From Pelecanus crispus (lineage: Eukaryota > Chordata > Aves > Pelecaniformes > Pelecanidae): a stretch of 64,000 nt of DNA. This document shows, piece by piece, positions 48,101 through 62,400 of this stretch. Under the pieces are notes generated by a model. That model was not told the origin of the DNA and did not search any database. It was given only the letters and a program-made list of their open reading frames with translations. The position numbers and the translations under genes were made by a program. The stretch's first letter is position 1, and every line of letters begins with the position of its first letter. Location: positions 17,314,202 to 17,378,201 of the forward strand of contig NC_134654.1 in the NCBI RefSeq assembly GCF_030463565.1, given 5' to 3'.

Positions 48101-51100
48101 TTAGCTCCTGCCTTCAGACGGCATCTGGATGAATTACGGGATGCAAACAATCCATTTCAAAGTATTTACAACCTCAGGAGGCTGGATTTGGATGGTGCAA
48201 TTAAATAAAAAGCTGATGACAGCCTGGTATCATCTCCCATACTGAAATAAAGAGTTCACTTCTTGACTTTTCCTGTCTCAAAAAAATAAATTGATTAAGC
48301 TCTTTCCAGGCTTATCTGCAGAATTCCTGCACAATACCTGATTTGCAGAGAAAATCTCCTGGTCAAATCCTACAGCTACTCAAGAAAAGGGAGCTCTTGC
48401 TAGATCACCTAGAATGTGCCTGTGAGTGCCATCGATTCACTGGCCGTGCTGGGACCTGAATGTGTGTACAATGTGCTGGCAGTTTCAGTGCAGAACAGGA
48501 GAGCTGAGCACATGCTCCACCCATGTCCTTCCCAGCCACAGGTCAGCCCCCAGGTGAGATCCACCGGGAGCTCTCATCCCACCCTCAGAAATGGTTCCTC
48601 CAGTCCTTGTTGAGTCAGACTCATGATGCAGACTACAAGGCTGAAGCCCTCATCTCCAGACAGCTTTCAGAGGTGCTCTAGATGGAAAAAGACTCCAGTC
48701 TCTGTTGAAGAGCAGCTGGTGTCCTCTCCCAGCACACTCGCTGGAGGAAGCAAGGGCAATTTGCAGCCCATTTCCAGGCACTTTGAGTACAACTGCATGT
48801 GCTGCACTAGGGCTAGGCTTGCTTTGTGATTTGTATCCTGTATTGAGTAAGACTGCTTTTGTCTTGGGTTAAAATGCCTTGGGTGAGAGGCTGCCACAAA
48901 TCTCAACATTTCAGCACAACACAACAGGCTCACAGGTTTCTCATCCATCCTTATTGCCTGTTGATAGACAGTCAGCTGCCTGGTGGCTTTGAAGAAGCCA
49001 TGGCAGGTCACTGGAGATGTCCCCAAGGGTTCAAGGCAGGAACACACAAATCAGTGGGACCTCGCTGGCTGCAAGCAGCTGTTTGCCACGTGTGCTGGCC
49101 AGCAATGGGGAGATCTCCGCTGCTCAGAGATTGTTAAAATCTGGCTCATAATCTGAACATCTCATAGCTGTAAATCTCCCAGGAATAAGTCTTGCTCTTG
49201 CTCCTCTGATGCTTCCTGTGGAGCCAGAAATACCATGTGGACAGCCAGGAAATACCTAGTGAGATTTCGGTGCTCCAGTCCAGTCTGGAATTAATAAATG
49301 TGGAAGCAGTTATGAAAGTATCTCCATCCCTGAAATTAATAAAAACATATATCAGACCAGAGTCAGACAGGTTCACGTCACAGGTTAAGTCGCGAGTAGC
49401 GTCTGTTATTGTCGGAACCAGCTCCCATGGCATGAGGGGCTGGAGGGACGGACAGGCAGCCACTATGCCTGGTTTGCAGCATCTGCCGGGTGCTCTCCAA
49501 AGGGATCTTGTGCTATTGGGAAGACCTTTGGTCTCACAGCATTGGAGAAAAGTTGATAATTGTGTCAACAAAGTAAGCCTCAGTAGCTGATCTGATGGGA
49601 CTTGTTCTTTCCCCTTTGGGGTTTGATTAAGCAGCTCAGGACTTTCTCCATGTATCTGGTCTCAAAATCACATGCCAGAGACCGCATACTGGTTGTTGGC
49701 TTTGCCAAGCTGTCTGCTGCGCAGTTTTGACAGCCAGTATTTGAGCTGGCTACAGGTGCTGATGGACAACTGGTTTACCAGGGAAGTGCCTGGTTTACCT
49801 GTACTGTCTGCTGGGGTGAGGACGATCCCCAAAACACATTCATGGGTTGAATCCGTCGAACTCTGCTGTTTAGCATTTGCTTCTCTTACCCAATCCCTAG
49901 CATCTGCTGAAAGTTCACCCTTCCTGCTGACAGGCCTGCCGATGACCATCACTGTTGGGGAGGTCTGATGTACAGAGGTGAATCTCATACTGAAGGCAGG
50001 AGAGAACACTGCGGGTTGGCATTGCTGCACTCAGCACCCAAGAGTCCACCGGCAGGACAAGCATCTACTGCCCTGTCTCTACAGGCTTGGTTTTGAGCTT
50101 GGTTTGGCCAGTGAAAATAAGATCTTCAGGGAATTTAGCTGCAGAACTCCATCAACTTTGACTGAACATGTCCCCCATTTTTCAGTGACTTAGAAACTCG
50201 TCCAAGCTTGAGCAGTTCTTCTTAGAGACAGCAAAAGACACATCCCTACCAGGGAGCAACGTTTTTCTTTTTAAGTCTTGGCTTCAAATATAAGGGCAAT
50301 AGATTTTTTTTTTAAGGAAAGAAATCCCCAAATTTGTTAACATTGGCACAACACCGTATTTTTCATTAGCCTTGTTTCTTATTAGCAGCTGAATCACTTT
50401 AGCAGGAAATTTTCCAGAAATATTCAGCCTGAGTCAGACACCCAGTCTCAAACATTTCAGCCCAAACAGTGAGTTTGGCATTTTTTTACATAAAAGAAAA
50501 TGAGGCTCTTATCATTGGAAATCTCAGGCAGGCATAAATGTTTCTGTTACCAACTTGGGCTTCAGTATTGCAGAGTGCTGTTACACTTTGCAGAACCAAT
50601 GTTGACAGGGGGACATCTCCAGGGCCTCCCTGTCCCTGAGGCATGTAGGGGTTTGGGAACTGGGCAAAGTGGGAAGTGAAGGCCACTTGGGGTGGTCCTG
50701 GGTCACTTTGATGCCATCTTGTCTAGAGCTTTTGCACAGAATTGCCATTCCTCAGTTTTTTCATGCATGGAAAATTCTTCTGTTCCCCAATCCCTTTTTG
50801 TGCCACCAGGAAGATTTTCTCAGTGTGTTTGTCTCCAGGACCCCTCTCTCTTGCTTCACCTACATTTGCAGTTTGGCCTTTCCTTGGTCTCAGGGGTGTT
50901 TTTTGGAGAGGGACAAGAGGCATTTGGCCTTGTGGGGAGCAGGTCAGGGTGCAAGGGGCTGCACAAAAAGCCTTCAGCCCCAGCAATGGGGGGTGTCTCA
51001 GATGCATCAGCAAGGATGGGGCTTTCCTCCCCCCTCCACTGGTGCATGCTTGCTCTTGCTGCAAGTCAGGTTTGTGGCTCCAGTTTCGTGGGCGATGCCA

Positions 51101-54100
51101 GCCATAGCTGCATATTTTGTGGTGTGTCTGCACACTTCCCTCTGCCTTTTTGCTCTGACTGTCAGGAAAACCTGGGGCCTGGCGCAGACCCTGCGTCTCC
51201 CCCTCACAGCCACAACACCCTGATGGATTTCCCCTTTGGTGGATTAGCTCAAGCAAACCAAACCAATTTCCGATCCTCCTCCTTACTCAGACTTAATAGT
51301 GCACACAAATGAATTTTCCTGAGCAAATGTTTTTGTTTAGTGTCGGCCAACTGGGTCTGTGGTGAGTGGCACCGAGCCACATGGGAGGGTGTGGGGCCAC
51401 CTGCCCTGCAAGCAGAGCTGAATTCGTCCACTCAGTCCCAGTGGCTCCAAGCTCCTGGGGCCATGCAAGGTGGCTGTACTGTGCAGGACTTCATTGCCAC
51501 CATGGCCAGTGTTCATCCATGCTTTGCCATTTTGCTGCAGCAAGCATGGACAGAAACCCCTCCCCAGCTCAGGCACATCCCTGCTCCCCAGGGGACATCC
51601 CTGCAGGGTCACACCACCTGGGATCACTCACCAGGAAAAGCCCCAGCAGCCCAACGCATCGCAGCCCATACTGGACCAGAGGGGTCTGGTGGCATGCAGC
51701 AGTGTGTGAGCTCACCCAGCAGCTCCAGATTCATGTCCAGTTGCTCCAAAACCTCAAAGGAGCTGGCAGCAGACTTGAAGGAACACGATGCTGTAGGGGA
51801 CCAGGGACACCCTCCTGCTGTCTCCATAGGGGCTTTCTTTTTACCTCCTAGTCCAGCAAGTAGACGGTTCTCCACTGGCTCTGGCCGCTCCATCTCCGTT
51901 GTCCCCTCTCTTTGATTCAAGGGTGGCTATTTCCTTGACGAATATGACCCTCAAAAATAATATCCCTGAAGATATCTCCAGGGGTCCCCTGGGAGCAAAG
52001 CCCCTCCCCAGATGGGCACAGGCAGGGTGCCCCTTTCAGCAGCCGGGATGATGCATGCGAGGCTTTCTCCTGCAGAAGAGAAATAATGGCTCAGGCTGAG
52101 CTAGCAATTTGCTGGAAAAAGAACTTATCTGGGAAAAGGACAATTTTAAGGACACTGAGACTATTCATAAATTCAAGTCAAATTTAGAGATTACTTTCAG
52201 CCCCTGGCTTCTTCTATCCTCCCCTTCTACCCTCCCCTTTCCCTTCTCCCCTCCCCCAAATTATTGTTTGCAAAAATTAAAACAAAATGTTTTGGGGTTT
52301 TCGTTTGTTTAAAAAGCAACTTTCATTTTGAAAATTGCCAAAATATAAGTTTTGGAAGGGTGGAGTCTTTTGAAAGGGCAGCATTGTCATTGCTGAATGA
52401 AAACCGCAGAGAGGAATGTGTCCTGGGAGATGCAGGGCACTGGGAGACAGGGCCTGGGGGCACAGCGGCAGCACAAAAGGCCACAACCACAGTTCCCACC
52501 ACACAGCTCCAGCCTGTGCCTCCCATTCACGTATCTCCTTCCGTTCTCCCAAATGGAGAGCCTTGACCTTCTTCGATGGATTAATTTGACCAAGTCACTG
52601 ATTTTAATGTGGAGATGCTCCTGCTGTAGTTTCTTCACCCGGCTCCAAACCAAAGCTTTCTTCTTTTCTGCTCTGACCTTCTCCAGCTTTCTGAACATCT
52701 GCATTTAAATGATATCTGGTTATTAATATTGGAGCCTGGTGGCCCAGGTAGAGACTGTTTGATGAAGCTCTGTACATCTGTGTGCAATAAAGTCAGCGAA
52801 CAAAAGGTTTGTGAGGTCCTTGGCAAAATAACAGAAAGAAGAGAGCAGGAGACAGCAGCACTGAGCTTAGCCTAGGACCTGGAGCCAAAACCTTTCATCA
52901 GAGACGTCTCAGCACCTATTTTGCCCATAGCTGGGTCTGCGTTGGGTCAGCAGCCTGTGCAGGGGTGTCTTCTCCGCTGGGTGAAAAGCAGAGCATGGGG
53001 AATGTAGGTGATACCAATACTGGGAGGTGATTTTTCTTACAGCCAGCGAAGGCATTCATAGAAAGAAAAGATGGGTTGCTAAAGAGCCACTTACTGTGGC
53101 AGGGAAATTCAAACCAAGAAGCACTGGCTGGAAATTAAAGCCAGGCCAATTCATGTTAGGAACGAGACAAAATGCTTTAGCACAGCAGGAGATTAACCAT
53201 CAGCTGAGGGAGAGGGTGGGTGGGAGCTGTGTTTCCTGAGCGCCTCTGTCCACGGAAAATGTGGCCAGGCGAGCCACACACCCCACCCGTGGCACTCAGG
53301 GACTGTACACAGATTCGGAGCTGGGATCCAAAAATATCATGACCTGCTGCTGGGTCCCTGTCAGTCCTAACGGCCAGCTCCCAGTGATAGTGCTGTGCCC
53401 AGGCATTGCCCGCACTCAGCATCTCTGGGCCCCCACTGCCGGTTTTCTCCGAGGCTGTAGCACCAGCATGATGGATCCCATCATGATGTGTCCCAGCCTC
53501 ATCTCCTGCAAGGACTTTCAGACGCCTAGATGGGTCATTTAATGCATTGCCCTAATTCTTCCATCCCTATGCGCTATTGTCAGGAAAAAATAGGATGGCT
53601 ATTTTCCTTCAATCAGAGCAAGCCTCTCCCATGGGGCGTCTGCAAACACATCAGGCCACAGACAGAGCTGCCAGCTAGCCCTGGCTGGTAGCTGGTCATG
53701 CACAGCACTGGCCATTCAGAACCCAGGCACTCATGGTGAGCAAAGGAGACAGTAACTTCAATTAAAACCATTCTCCTTGGGTCCGTTTGGCTCCTTCTGT
53801 CTGCACAAACAGGCGGATCAAGAGGGGGTGGATAATGGAAAAGCAGCTGTCTGCATGGGCTTAGGAGGCAATTGGTGCCCAGTGGATGTCCTCGGTGCCT
53901 TGGGAGTGCAGGTGGAAGGAGGGGACAGAGCCAAGGCTAAGCTGACAGAGCCAAAAAAAGCTGAGAAGTCACAGCAGAGGGGTGGCCATCGCTCCCTAGC
54001 TGCTTGCTGTGCTTGCAGGGAGGCCAAGTGCAGGGATGCTGGGTATGGAGAGGGGCTTGACCAGTCCACACCTTCTCCCTCTTGGGAGGGTTTATACCTC

Positions 54101-57100
54101 AAGGCATACACAGTGTTTAGGTCATTTGCTCTGGATGAGGACAGGGATATCTGTTTTGGGGAGCTCCTTGCAGCTTCTTGTGAGGTTCAGCTTCTTCCCT
54201 TCTCCAGACACTGGATTTTTCCATCCCTGGAGGATCAATGTAAAATTGATCCCCGGAGCAGGGCTGCGAGCAGCTCTGCACAATCCACTTGTTCCTTCAC
54301 ATTCCCACACAACTCTGCCCTGGTGGAACCAGATGAAATATTTGCAAAGACTTTGAGAAAATCCCAGGAGTTCTGCTTTCCTGGCTTTGCAAAAACATTC
54401 TGCTTATCAAGCAACCCAAAGAAATGTGAAGATTTTCACTCACTCTTCTGGTGGGCTCAGCTTTGAATTTTAAAAAGAGATTTGCCAATGCAACCTTGCA
54501 AAATACTCGAGTACCAAGTCCAGCTCTCCTAAAATACAAGTTTTAGGAGGAGGTGAGCTTTCATGCTCTTTGGAAAACACACATTTCTGCCAGCTTCAAG
54601 GAAGAACTAGGTCTTCTGTGAGGCCATGCCACCCCCTGGAGAAATGTCTCCTCATGTTGGTCAACAGGGACTAAATCCTGTAGTTTGTAGCACCAAAGGC
54701 AGAGCTGCTAGTGAGTCTCAGGGCTTTGAATGATGGAGGTGTGCCTGCTTGGTCACAGGCTAGAGCAGGGATGACAGACCCTTAGGCCGAGGGACTTAAA
54801 TCCTCTGCTTGAGCTGAGTCCTGAGGTTGTGCTGTTGATACAGGTGTTGCCTTGGTGGTTAGTTATAGCCAAGGGGACATACTTCATGTTGCAGCCTTGG
54901 TGCACCTCTCAGCTGGTCTGTGCCTGGGGAAAGGCTCTGCCCTGAGTGGAGGAACCAGCCCTCAGCCCTGTGCCTCCTGCATGCCCGAGAAAAGGGTTTA
55001 ATCTCAGCATCTCCATCACCTCTCTCTAAAACAAGGATTGGGACTTTAAAAATGCGACCTCCTTCCTGAAAGCTTAGCTCATGCATTCTGCAGGGCAAGA
55101 ATCACCTCTAATCCCCTATTTATACAGCGTTGACTGTGGCGTAGCTGTCGTCCTGGCAGGGGCTGCTCGGCATGCTGCGAGAAAAGGAGAATACCATAGC
55201 TGAGCAGCTGCTGGGGAGCTCATAGCAAAGCACAAAGTGCTCTTCCTGTGATTAAGATGGAAGGGGGAAAAAAACCAAAAAAACCTACAAGGGGGGATGC
55301 AGAAAGCACCCAGTGTGTGCTCCCATGCTTCCTTTAGATGCAAACAGGCTGTTTAAGTGCACTTGCAGCATCAGCAAATGTGTCTGTGGGACCAGCCAGA
55401 TCTAAAAAGCAGCAATTCCTTCTGCATGCAGGAGCTGTGTCTCCGGTCTCCTTGATGGTTGTCTCCTGTTTTGGAAGATGACAAATGCACCCGCAGGCTG
55501 GTGGGCTCATCTAAGGAGAGGCAAACTGCAGTTCAAAGTCGTGGCCCTGTGTCAGGAATCTCACTTTCTCACGGCTGGCAAACTGCTCTCAGGCCACTCT
55601 TCTCACCATTAGCATGTTGGTGGCTGCTTCTCCTGCTCTGCCAGTGTTTGGTGGGGACATGAGTTTGGGCCTCACCACATCAGCCAGAGGAATTCAGATT
55701 GCAAAGCATGGAGAGAGCAGTCTCCATCCTGCTGGTCGGATGTGTCTGGAGGATTTTGCTGTCCCCTTTCCTTTCATGTCATGAGTTAGCTGGGGCTTGT
55801 TCCTGATAAATAATCCAGAACTGCACTGTAATTTTCTGGGCTGAAATTCGATAATTAAGCAAATATAGCATGTCTTTGTCTTGGGCAAGCACCATAAGGT
55901 AAACAGGAAGGAATGAGGGATTAAGATGTCTCTGCGCTAAAGGAAGGTGACAAGCCCAGAGCCGTGACACCTTCGTGCTGAGCTGAGAGGCCCAGCTGTG
56001 GGTTGGCATTGCACAGATGCATTGTTCAGGGGTGAAGAGCAAATAAAAGCAAAGGGAAAAGAAAACAAGCTATAAAATTCTCGGCAAAGCACAGAGCCCC
56101 AGCAACTGTCTCTTGATGTTCCTGTGACAGCTCTGGGGAGAGGCAGGCGAGGGGTCGAGCTTTTGAAGTCCGTAAGTTGTCCTTTGCAAAGGCCCCCTGT
56201 TAAAATAGTCCCTGTGTTGACATTAGGCTGCATATGGTGGAGAAATTGGACATCTCCTGGCACATTCAGTCACAACACATGCAATCAAAGCAGAGGGGGA
56301 CTTTTTGGTGTTTGACTAACTGGGCATCAGGCCAGCCCTGTCTCAGTGGTGGGATGAGATGCGGAGGCAGAGGTGAGGTTTTATCGGCATGTTCAGGGCT
56401 GGAGATGTGTTAACAGAGCCTTGTGCTACAGGTACCAAGCACAGGAAGGAAAGCCACGCAAGAAGCTAGCTAGGAAGGTCTTGAAATGGTGTTTAGAGTT
56501 CAAACACACATGTGTGTCAGGAGTGGTGAGAGTGGGAATACTGGGAATGTCGGGCAGGTTATGTTGGAAATGCCCTTTCCCCTGGGGGCAGACAGAGGGG
56601 GCTCCCAGGGTGTTGGGAAGCAGGGGGTTCGCAGCAGTTTGGGGGGGGTTGTACCAAGCAGTAGCATGATATGAAGCACCACAGTGAGAGAGCAGATGAG
56701 AAGGGAGATGAGCAGTGCTTGTGTGGGGCAAAGCATTTGCAACAAAGTTGGAGCACCTTGGGGGCATGTGTGTTGCCATTTCCTAACCATGGATGGGCTC
56801 TCTGCCCTCACAGCCCTGCCTGCACCCAGCTTTTAATTCACATTAAAAGTGGGGAGAGGCAAAAAGGTATTTTTGTTGCAAGTCACAATGGTGAAGCAAG
56901 GTCTCCATGACCTCAGCTTCCCCTCCAAAAAGCTAGACTCACCACATAGCACTGGTCAAGGAGGGATGTGGGTTAGCAGTTGGCTTCCTATAGCCAGAGG
57001 TGCCACCAGAGCATCCCATCCTGTGACACCCATGCTGTGGGGGGGCACCCTGGGCAGGACCTCGAGGGTGCCCAGACCCTGGCACACAGGCTCCCCCAGG

Positions 57101-57159
57101 GCTGGCACCTCCATGGCTGGGTGCAGATGCTGACGGTCTCCACTCTTTGCCTCTCGCAG
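45101..57159. other. Unique intronic sequence up to the LE2 exon
   Basis: Mostly single-copy, GC-balanced sequence. A polypyrimidine tract lies at 52210-52258. AT-rich CNE-like patches occur near 48120-48330 and 50270-50470. Open frames of 190-229 codons (for example 50692-51312 and 53777-54466 on +) have no recognisable domain. No other gene or clear transposon is seen. Confidence 0.45.
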
Positions 57160-57348
57160 CCTGCAACTGCAACCTCCATGCCCGGCGATGCCGCTTCAAC
57201 ATGGAGCTCTACAAGCTATCGGGGCGCAAGAGTGGTGGCGTCTGCCTGAACTGCCGGCACAACACCGCGGGGCGGCACTGCCACTACTGCAAGGAGGGCT
57301 TCTACCGGGACCTCAGCAAGCCCATCTCCCACCGCAAGGCCTGCAAAG
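57160..57348 (+). CDS. NTN1: Netrin-1, second coding exon (LE2)
   Basis: This 189-base exon is flanked by a pyrimidine-rich acceptor (ctctttgcctctcgcag, ending at 57159) and a donor GT at 57349. Its first two bases complete codon 342 (GCC, Ala) with the G left by the previous exon. It then encodes residues 343-404, a full laminin-type EGF repeat: [42 protein letters not shown] and a terminal KAC. It ends in phase 1, so the next exon must supply two bases. The arginines R350, R351 and R353 correspond to the LE2 basic patch that is known in human netrin-1 to coordinate anions at a receptor-binding surface for DCC and UNC5. No stop or frameshift is present. The first in-exon Met is at about residue 356, so a transcript starting inside the intron would lack LN and LE1. 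Confidence 0.97.
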
Positions 57349-57574
57349 GTACCGTGGCAGGGGTGGGACAGCTGGGACTGCACAGCTCCTTCTTCACCAA
57401 CCCTTTCCTGCCGCTCTTCCTTCCACAGCTTTTGCTCTCTCCAAACTCCTCCTGCTCCTCCCTCTCCCAAGCCAAGCCCTTGAAATTACTTTTCTTGCCC
57501 CCACGTTCCCTGCCATCACCTCTCCCTGGTCTCCCCAGCCTCCTGGTCAGGACGAGGCCATTGAAATACAAAAA

Positions 57575-57592
57575 GTCCTCACTGCTGAGGAC
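57575..57592. repeat. Perfect 7-bp hairpin GTCCTCA-CTGC-TGAGGAC
   Basis: Arms at 57575-57581 and 57586-57592 are separated by a four-base loop, 226 bases after the LE2 exon donor. It could form in the pre-mRNA. Confidence 0.7.
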
Positions 57593-59404
57593 GACTTTAA
57601 ATTATTTCAGGTTTTATCACTAATAAATCACACTTCTGCTCCAACAGCCACAGCTAACTTGGTCATCACAGACTTGCACAAAATCCCAGGTACAGGGTTA
57701 GATGTAGCGTCTGTAAATAGGTCTCCTCCAAATGCCCGTCTCCTGCTCCCACCCTCCACCCTCACCCCCAGCGTTGCTGGGGACACAGGCAGCATTTAAC
57801 CCACGCACAAAACATTTCACTCCTCGGGATGATGTGAGAACAGTAAAATGAGGAACAATTTTATTTTGAGCTCAACAAACAGAGTTTTTTGAGGTTTCCT
57901 CTTCTTCTGCAGTGAACATGAAGGTGAGCAGGGCTTCAGCTGGGGCAGGAGCAGCAATAATCCTGCAAATGAACTTTTTTAACTCTCAGCTGTCTGCTGG
58001 CAGAGATATAAATCCTGAACCTGAGACGCAGCTAAAGGAATCAAGCAAACATTCAAAAGACAGATTAGAAGATGCTGGGGTTTCCCGCAGAAAGCTTCAG
58101 CTCTTTTCTCTCTAAAGACTTGTTTCAACAAGAAACGGAAAGCTTTTTGGCCCGAGCTGGGTATTTTTGGCTGGAAAGCTTTGGGTCTTCAGCATTTTCA
58201 GTTTTTTAAGGAAAATGCTGCTTCATGGTTTTTTTTTTTTTCTTTTTTCCTCTGAAAACAGATGCTCTGCCAAAGCTGAAAAAGAAATCGCTTCTTTAGA
58301 TGGCCCTGCTCCCCCTTTTTTCACCTTGTAAAAACTATTTCAGCAAGACATTTTCGACCCGCCCTGCACTGAGGCTGCTAACAAGCTACAGCTTCAGCCA
58401 AAGTGCGGGCTGGTGGGATGTGAACCCACCCTGAGGCTCTGGGGGGGAGAGGAGCTGCCATTTTGGGGTCCAAGGAGCCAGAAGGCAGGATTGCAGGGCT
58501 GAGCCACTTCCACGCCAGCCCCAACACCCAGCGTCCCAGCCAGACCCTGCTCCGGCAGCAAGCTGCCTGCCGTGCGCGGCCGCGCCTTGCCCCCGGTCCC
58601 AAGCGGATATGTGTCGTAATAAAGTTCATATTTCTGCTTTCACGGATGGGTCACAGCCGAAGTAACAGCACATTAGGTTGAGGCAAACAAAGGGAAATTG
58701 TGAAGGTGTGGGCTGTCCTCGAGCAGGGCCAGGCAGTGATGTAGGCAGGCATCCATCACCCGCAGGCAGCCGCGTGCTCACAGAGGCGTTTGCTGATGTC
58801 CAGAGCCTGATTCTCATTTACCTTCCTGCTCCGCAGAAAGGATTTTGGAGTGCCTGAATGGTGGTGGGAATCCCCAACCCTCCCCAAGCGCACTTAACTC
58901 CTTCCCTGGGCTCTGGTTTGTCCCAGCTGCCTCCCCAGCGTGGAGGCTCCCAGGTATATGGTGGGATTTGGGGGAGAAGAGTGCTCTTTCCCAGCCACGG
59001 GATCACTGTGAATCCATAGGGATTCCAGTCCTCTGGGATCAGCGCAGGGAGCACGGAGCAGGGAGGGGATTCTTGGCTGGAGGGTAGGGCAGATCCCACC
59101 CCCTGTCCCTCCCCCGCTTTTCCATCCGGGGAAAAGGCAGTCCCTGCCCTGTGTTGGCAGTGATGTCCACACTTAATCCTCTCTGTCTCATTGACCCCGG
59201 CATTTCCCAGGACCTTCCTCTCTTCTGCTTTTCCCAGCTCTCCTCCCTGGCCAGGCAGTCTGCTCCCCCTCTCCTGTCTATTTATCCTTGCTGTCCCCTG
59301 GCCCCTCGCTCTCGCTAACCTCTCCGTGGCTGATAGCACAGTGGTCTTACTCTAAATGCACTGCCAAGTGGTGGGTGGTATCTGCGGGTGGGAAACCTGA
59401 GAGC

Positions 59405-59435
59405 CATGCTGTGCCTCAGTTTCCCCAAGTGAGCA
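59405..59435 (+). mobile_element. MIR-like SINE fragment
   Basis: GCTGTGCCTCAGTTTCCCCA matches the MIR 3' core. It is too short and isolated for a firm call. Confidence 0.4.
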
Positions 59436-62400
59436 CCCGGGAAGATGTGCACTGGCCTTCGCGAGGCACTCTGCAATGTTTTAAGACTGTATTTCCCAGT
59501 CGCTGGGTCATTCACTCTATTAAATGCTCTTTACAATTGTCCTTTTCTCATCCCCCTGCCTTCTCGAAGCGCTCCTGCTCTTGAAATTTGAGATCACCAA
59601 ATTTAAATACTTCTCCAACCCCCCACGGTTTATAACAAAAATGTGGCTATTGGAGCTAACAGATACAAAGGTATGTAATAAATATGCTGGTGCATGAACA
59701 GCTCCCCAACTTGCAGGCTATTAGCACAATTTCACAGTAGTTGGAATGGTTTATTGTTGGCGTAATCCATCGCCCTATACAAAAGCAAGCGAAATGAAGT
59801 TTCCTACAGCAAAGGCATTCCTTTGAAAACTCGTTTTCCTGAGCTCTGTTTATGACACAGGGGATTTGATGTTCCCTCTATTTTTCTTCCCTGATTCAGG
59901 GACTGTTTGGAAATAATTGTTGAAAACAGGCATTTTTAAAAAAAACAAACCCTAGCATCTAACAACTTCATCCATTTCTCCATTGATAATATTAATTTAT
60001 CATCTCACCAAGCCATCTGCTGATGGGCAAAGTTCTCCCAGAGTCTCATCTTGACCAAATGTGTTTAGAATTAAGGAATTAACCGTCCTGTAGCATCTGC
60101 CATCTCCCTCACAACTGCCTGACATCTCATCTCACCCAGCAGATTGTGTTTTCTCTATAAGACTTGATTCTTTCAACCATCGCATTGCTCCATTCATGTC
60201 CTACACATAACACATTTAGACAAATGCATATAATAGAGCACTGGTGCCTCGTGAGCCGACAGAGAGCTGCCAAAGAAGCATGGAACACACTTGACCACCC
60301 TGACAAGCATGTGTGAGCTCAGGTGAACTCATAGCAAATGTTCATGAAAGAGCTGCTGAAGAGATTTTTTTTTGTATTAATTCAAATTCATTTATTCAGC
60401 CTAACAGACACATCCAGCTGAACTGCTTTTCCTCTCATTATGTTTCTCATCTCTCACTCCATCCAATGCAGTAGTTTATGTACCTCATTTCATAATGCAT
60501 CTCACATCAGAAAATTATAAAGGCACAAGTTGCATTATTTTAAATGGTTGGGTTTGGTATTTATGCAAAAATATCACATTGCAGAAATGTTTGCACATTG
60601 TCTACTTTTTTTTAACCTGGAGAAAAAGAAAATGCCACAAACTTTTGCACATGTTCCAGGGCATGGTGCAAGGCTCAGGCAGCAAAAGGTGAGCAGAAAG
60701 TGGAGCTGGACAGTGTCCTCCTGCCGAGGCAGAGGGCTGGCTGGTTTTCTAACAGCCAGATCTATAATAATTCTTAATTAAAAGATTTTTTTTATGACCT
60801 GAAGTTGGTTTAGCAACACAGGTGAAGGCATAAGTTGGGCTTTAAGGATGACTTTTACCCTGATGATTAAAAGTGATGCAGCCATGCCACGTTCCTTGCC
60901 TGTGCATTTTCTTCCAGTTATTTTCTTGCAAAAACAATAAAAGAAAAAAAGTTGTCAGTGATCAGAGATGCCCTGTCACAGAGCCATGCAACAGGCAGAG
61001 GATGGCATGAAGTCTGCAAACCACATGCAAAGGAATTGATGACAGATGGAGCAGGGATATTGCATGAAGTGGCAATGCTGGGTGTGCGCCAGGGCCTGCC
61101 AGGCTGGAGCTGGGAGCTGAAGGAGGGCTGTGATTGCTGCGGGTGGGTGGTCAGGCAAACCCAGGGACACCAGTTACTCAAGCAAGGGCTCGGGCTCCTG
61201 CAGAGTTTTGAGGTCAGACTGCACAACTGATCTCTGCATGTCCCCGGACAGGAACTCTGGGGCTGGAGGAGTCCGATGGTAGCGGTGGTCCTCCGCCATG
61301 GGGGATGGATGGGCTCGTCCCAGCGGGCGCCAGAGTAGGATGCCCTTTGCTCTGGCAGATACATCAAAACCCTGGGTCCTGCACACACCCTGTAGGTGTG
61401 TGGGCTGTCCCAGGAAACAACAAAAACCCAGACATAAGAAATTTTGCATGTTCATCTTTTAAAACTCAGAACAAGGGCAAATTGTTACTCCTTTCTCGCT
61501 GATTTTTGTGAGGGCATGAAGAGCTCCCAAACACTGAAGCCCTGCTTCCCCTTCCTTCTGCTTTCCCTCTGCTCCAAATGATGTTGCAAGTGAAATTCCA
61601 CATCTGGGTCCTGCAAACCTCAGTCCACTCTGCTTATCATGGGCTGCCATAAATCAGGGTTGTGGTGTTAGCTCTTTTGATTAAATTCACTCCTGATATT
61701 TGCCAGATTATTGGCACTAATGTAATTCTATTGGAACAGAGACTCTGCAGGATTTTATAGCCTGGCTGTAAAACAGCTCTGCACTTCGGGGAAAGGATTT
61801 ACACACTTTTTGATGAAAACATGACAAATGATACACATTATGAATGCACTTGTGCTGAGGCTGCCAGTGTAAACCCCTTGTGGAGGGGCAGGATTTGGCA
61901 CCTGGAGAGGTCACATTCATTAGGACTCAGTGTTTTGGCAAAAAATAGTATCGCCTGCCTCCCCCGCGTTGTTAGAGCCCCATGCCCGTGCTGAGCCTAG
62001 CAGACTTTTCCATTTGTGTTGGAGGATTATTTAATGGCTTGTGCAAAAAAAAAGCACTCCCAGCCTACCTGCCTGTCCTGGCTTGGACCCTCAAAGGCTC
62101 AAGACCTTGACTTTTGCTTTTTGGAGACAGTTTGTGTTCAAGCAAAGAGAGGTGAATGCCATCCCCATAGGCTCAGCCTCTAGTCCTCGATTTAATGGGT
62201 GTAGATGCAGGCTTTCTTCCCACCCAGCTGCAGGCATTTAGTGTGGGGGGGACTAATGCAGCTGAAGCCCTTTGGCTTCTTGTGCTGCCTGGAGAGGAGA
62301 GCAGAGCCCCTGGTGACAGGGACAGTAAGACGAGTCCCCCATCTCTCTCCACTGACTATAGAGGGAGCTGCATGACCAGCTTAGAGCAGAGAGCTTATTT

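Noticed and set aside
53777-54466. 229-codon open frame on the + strand
   Set aside because: The composition is random-looking and no motif or splice context fits a netrin or other gene.
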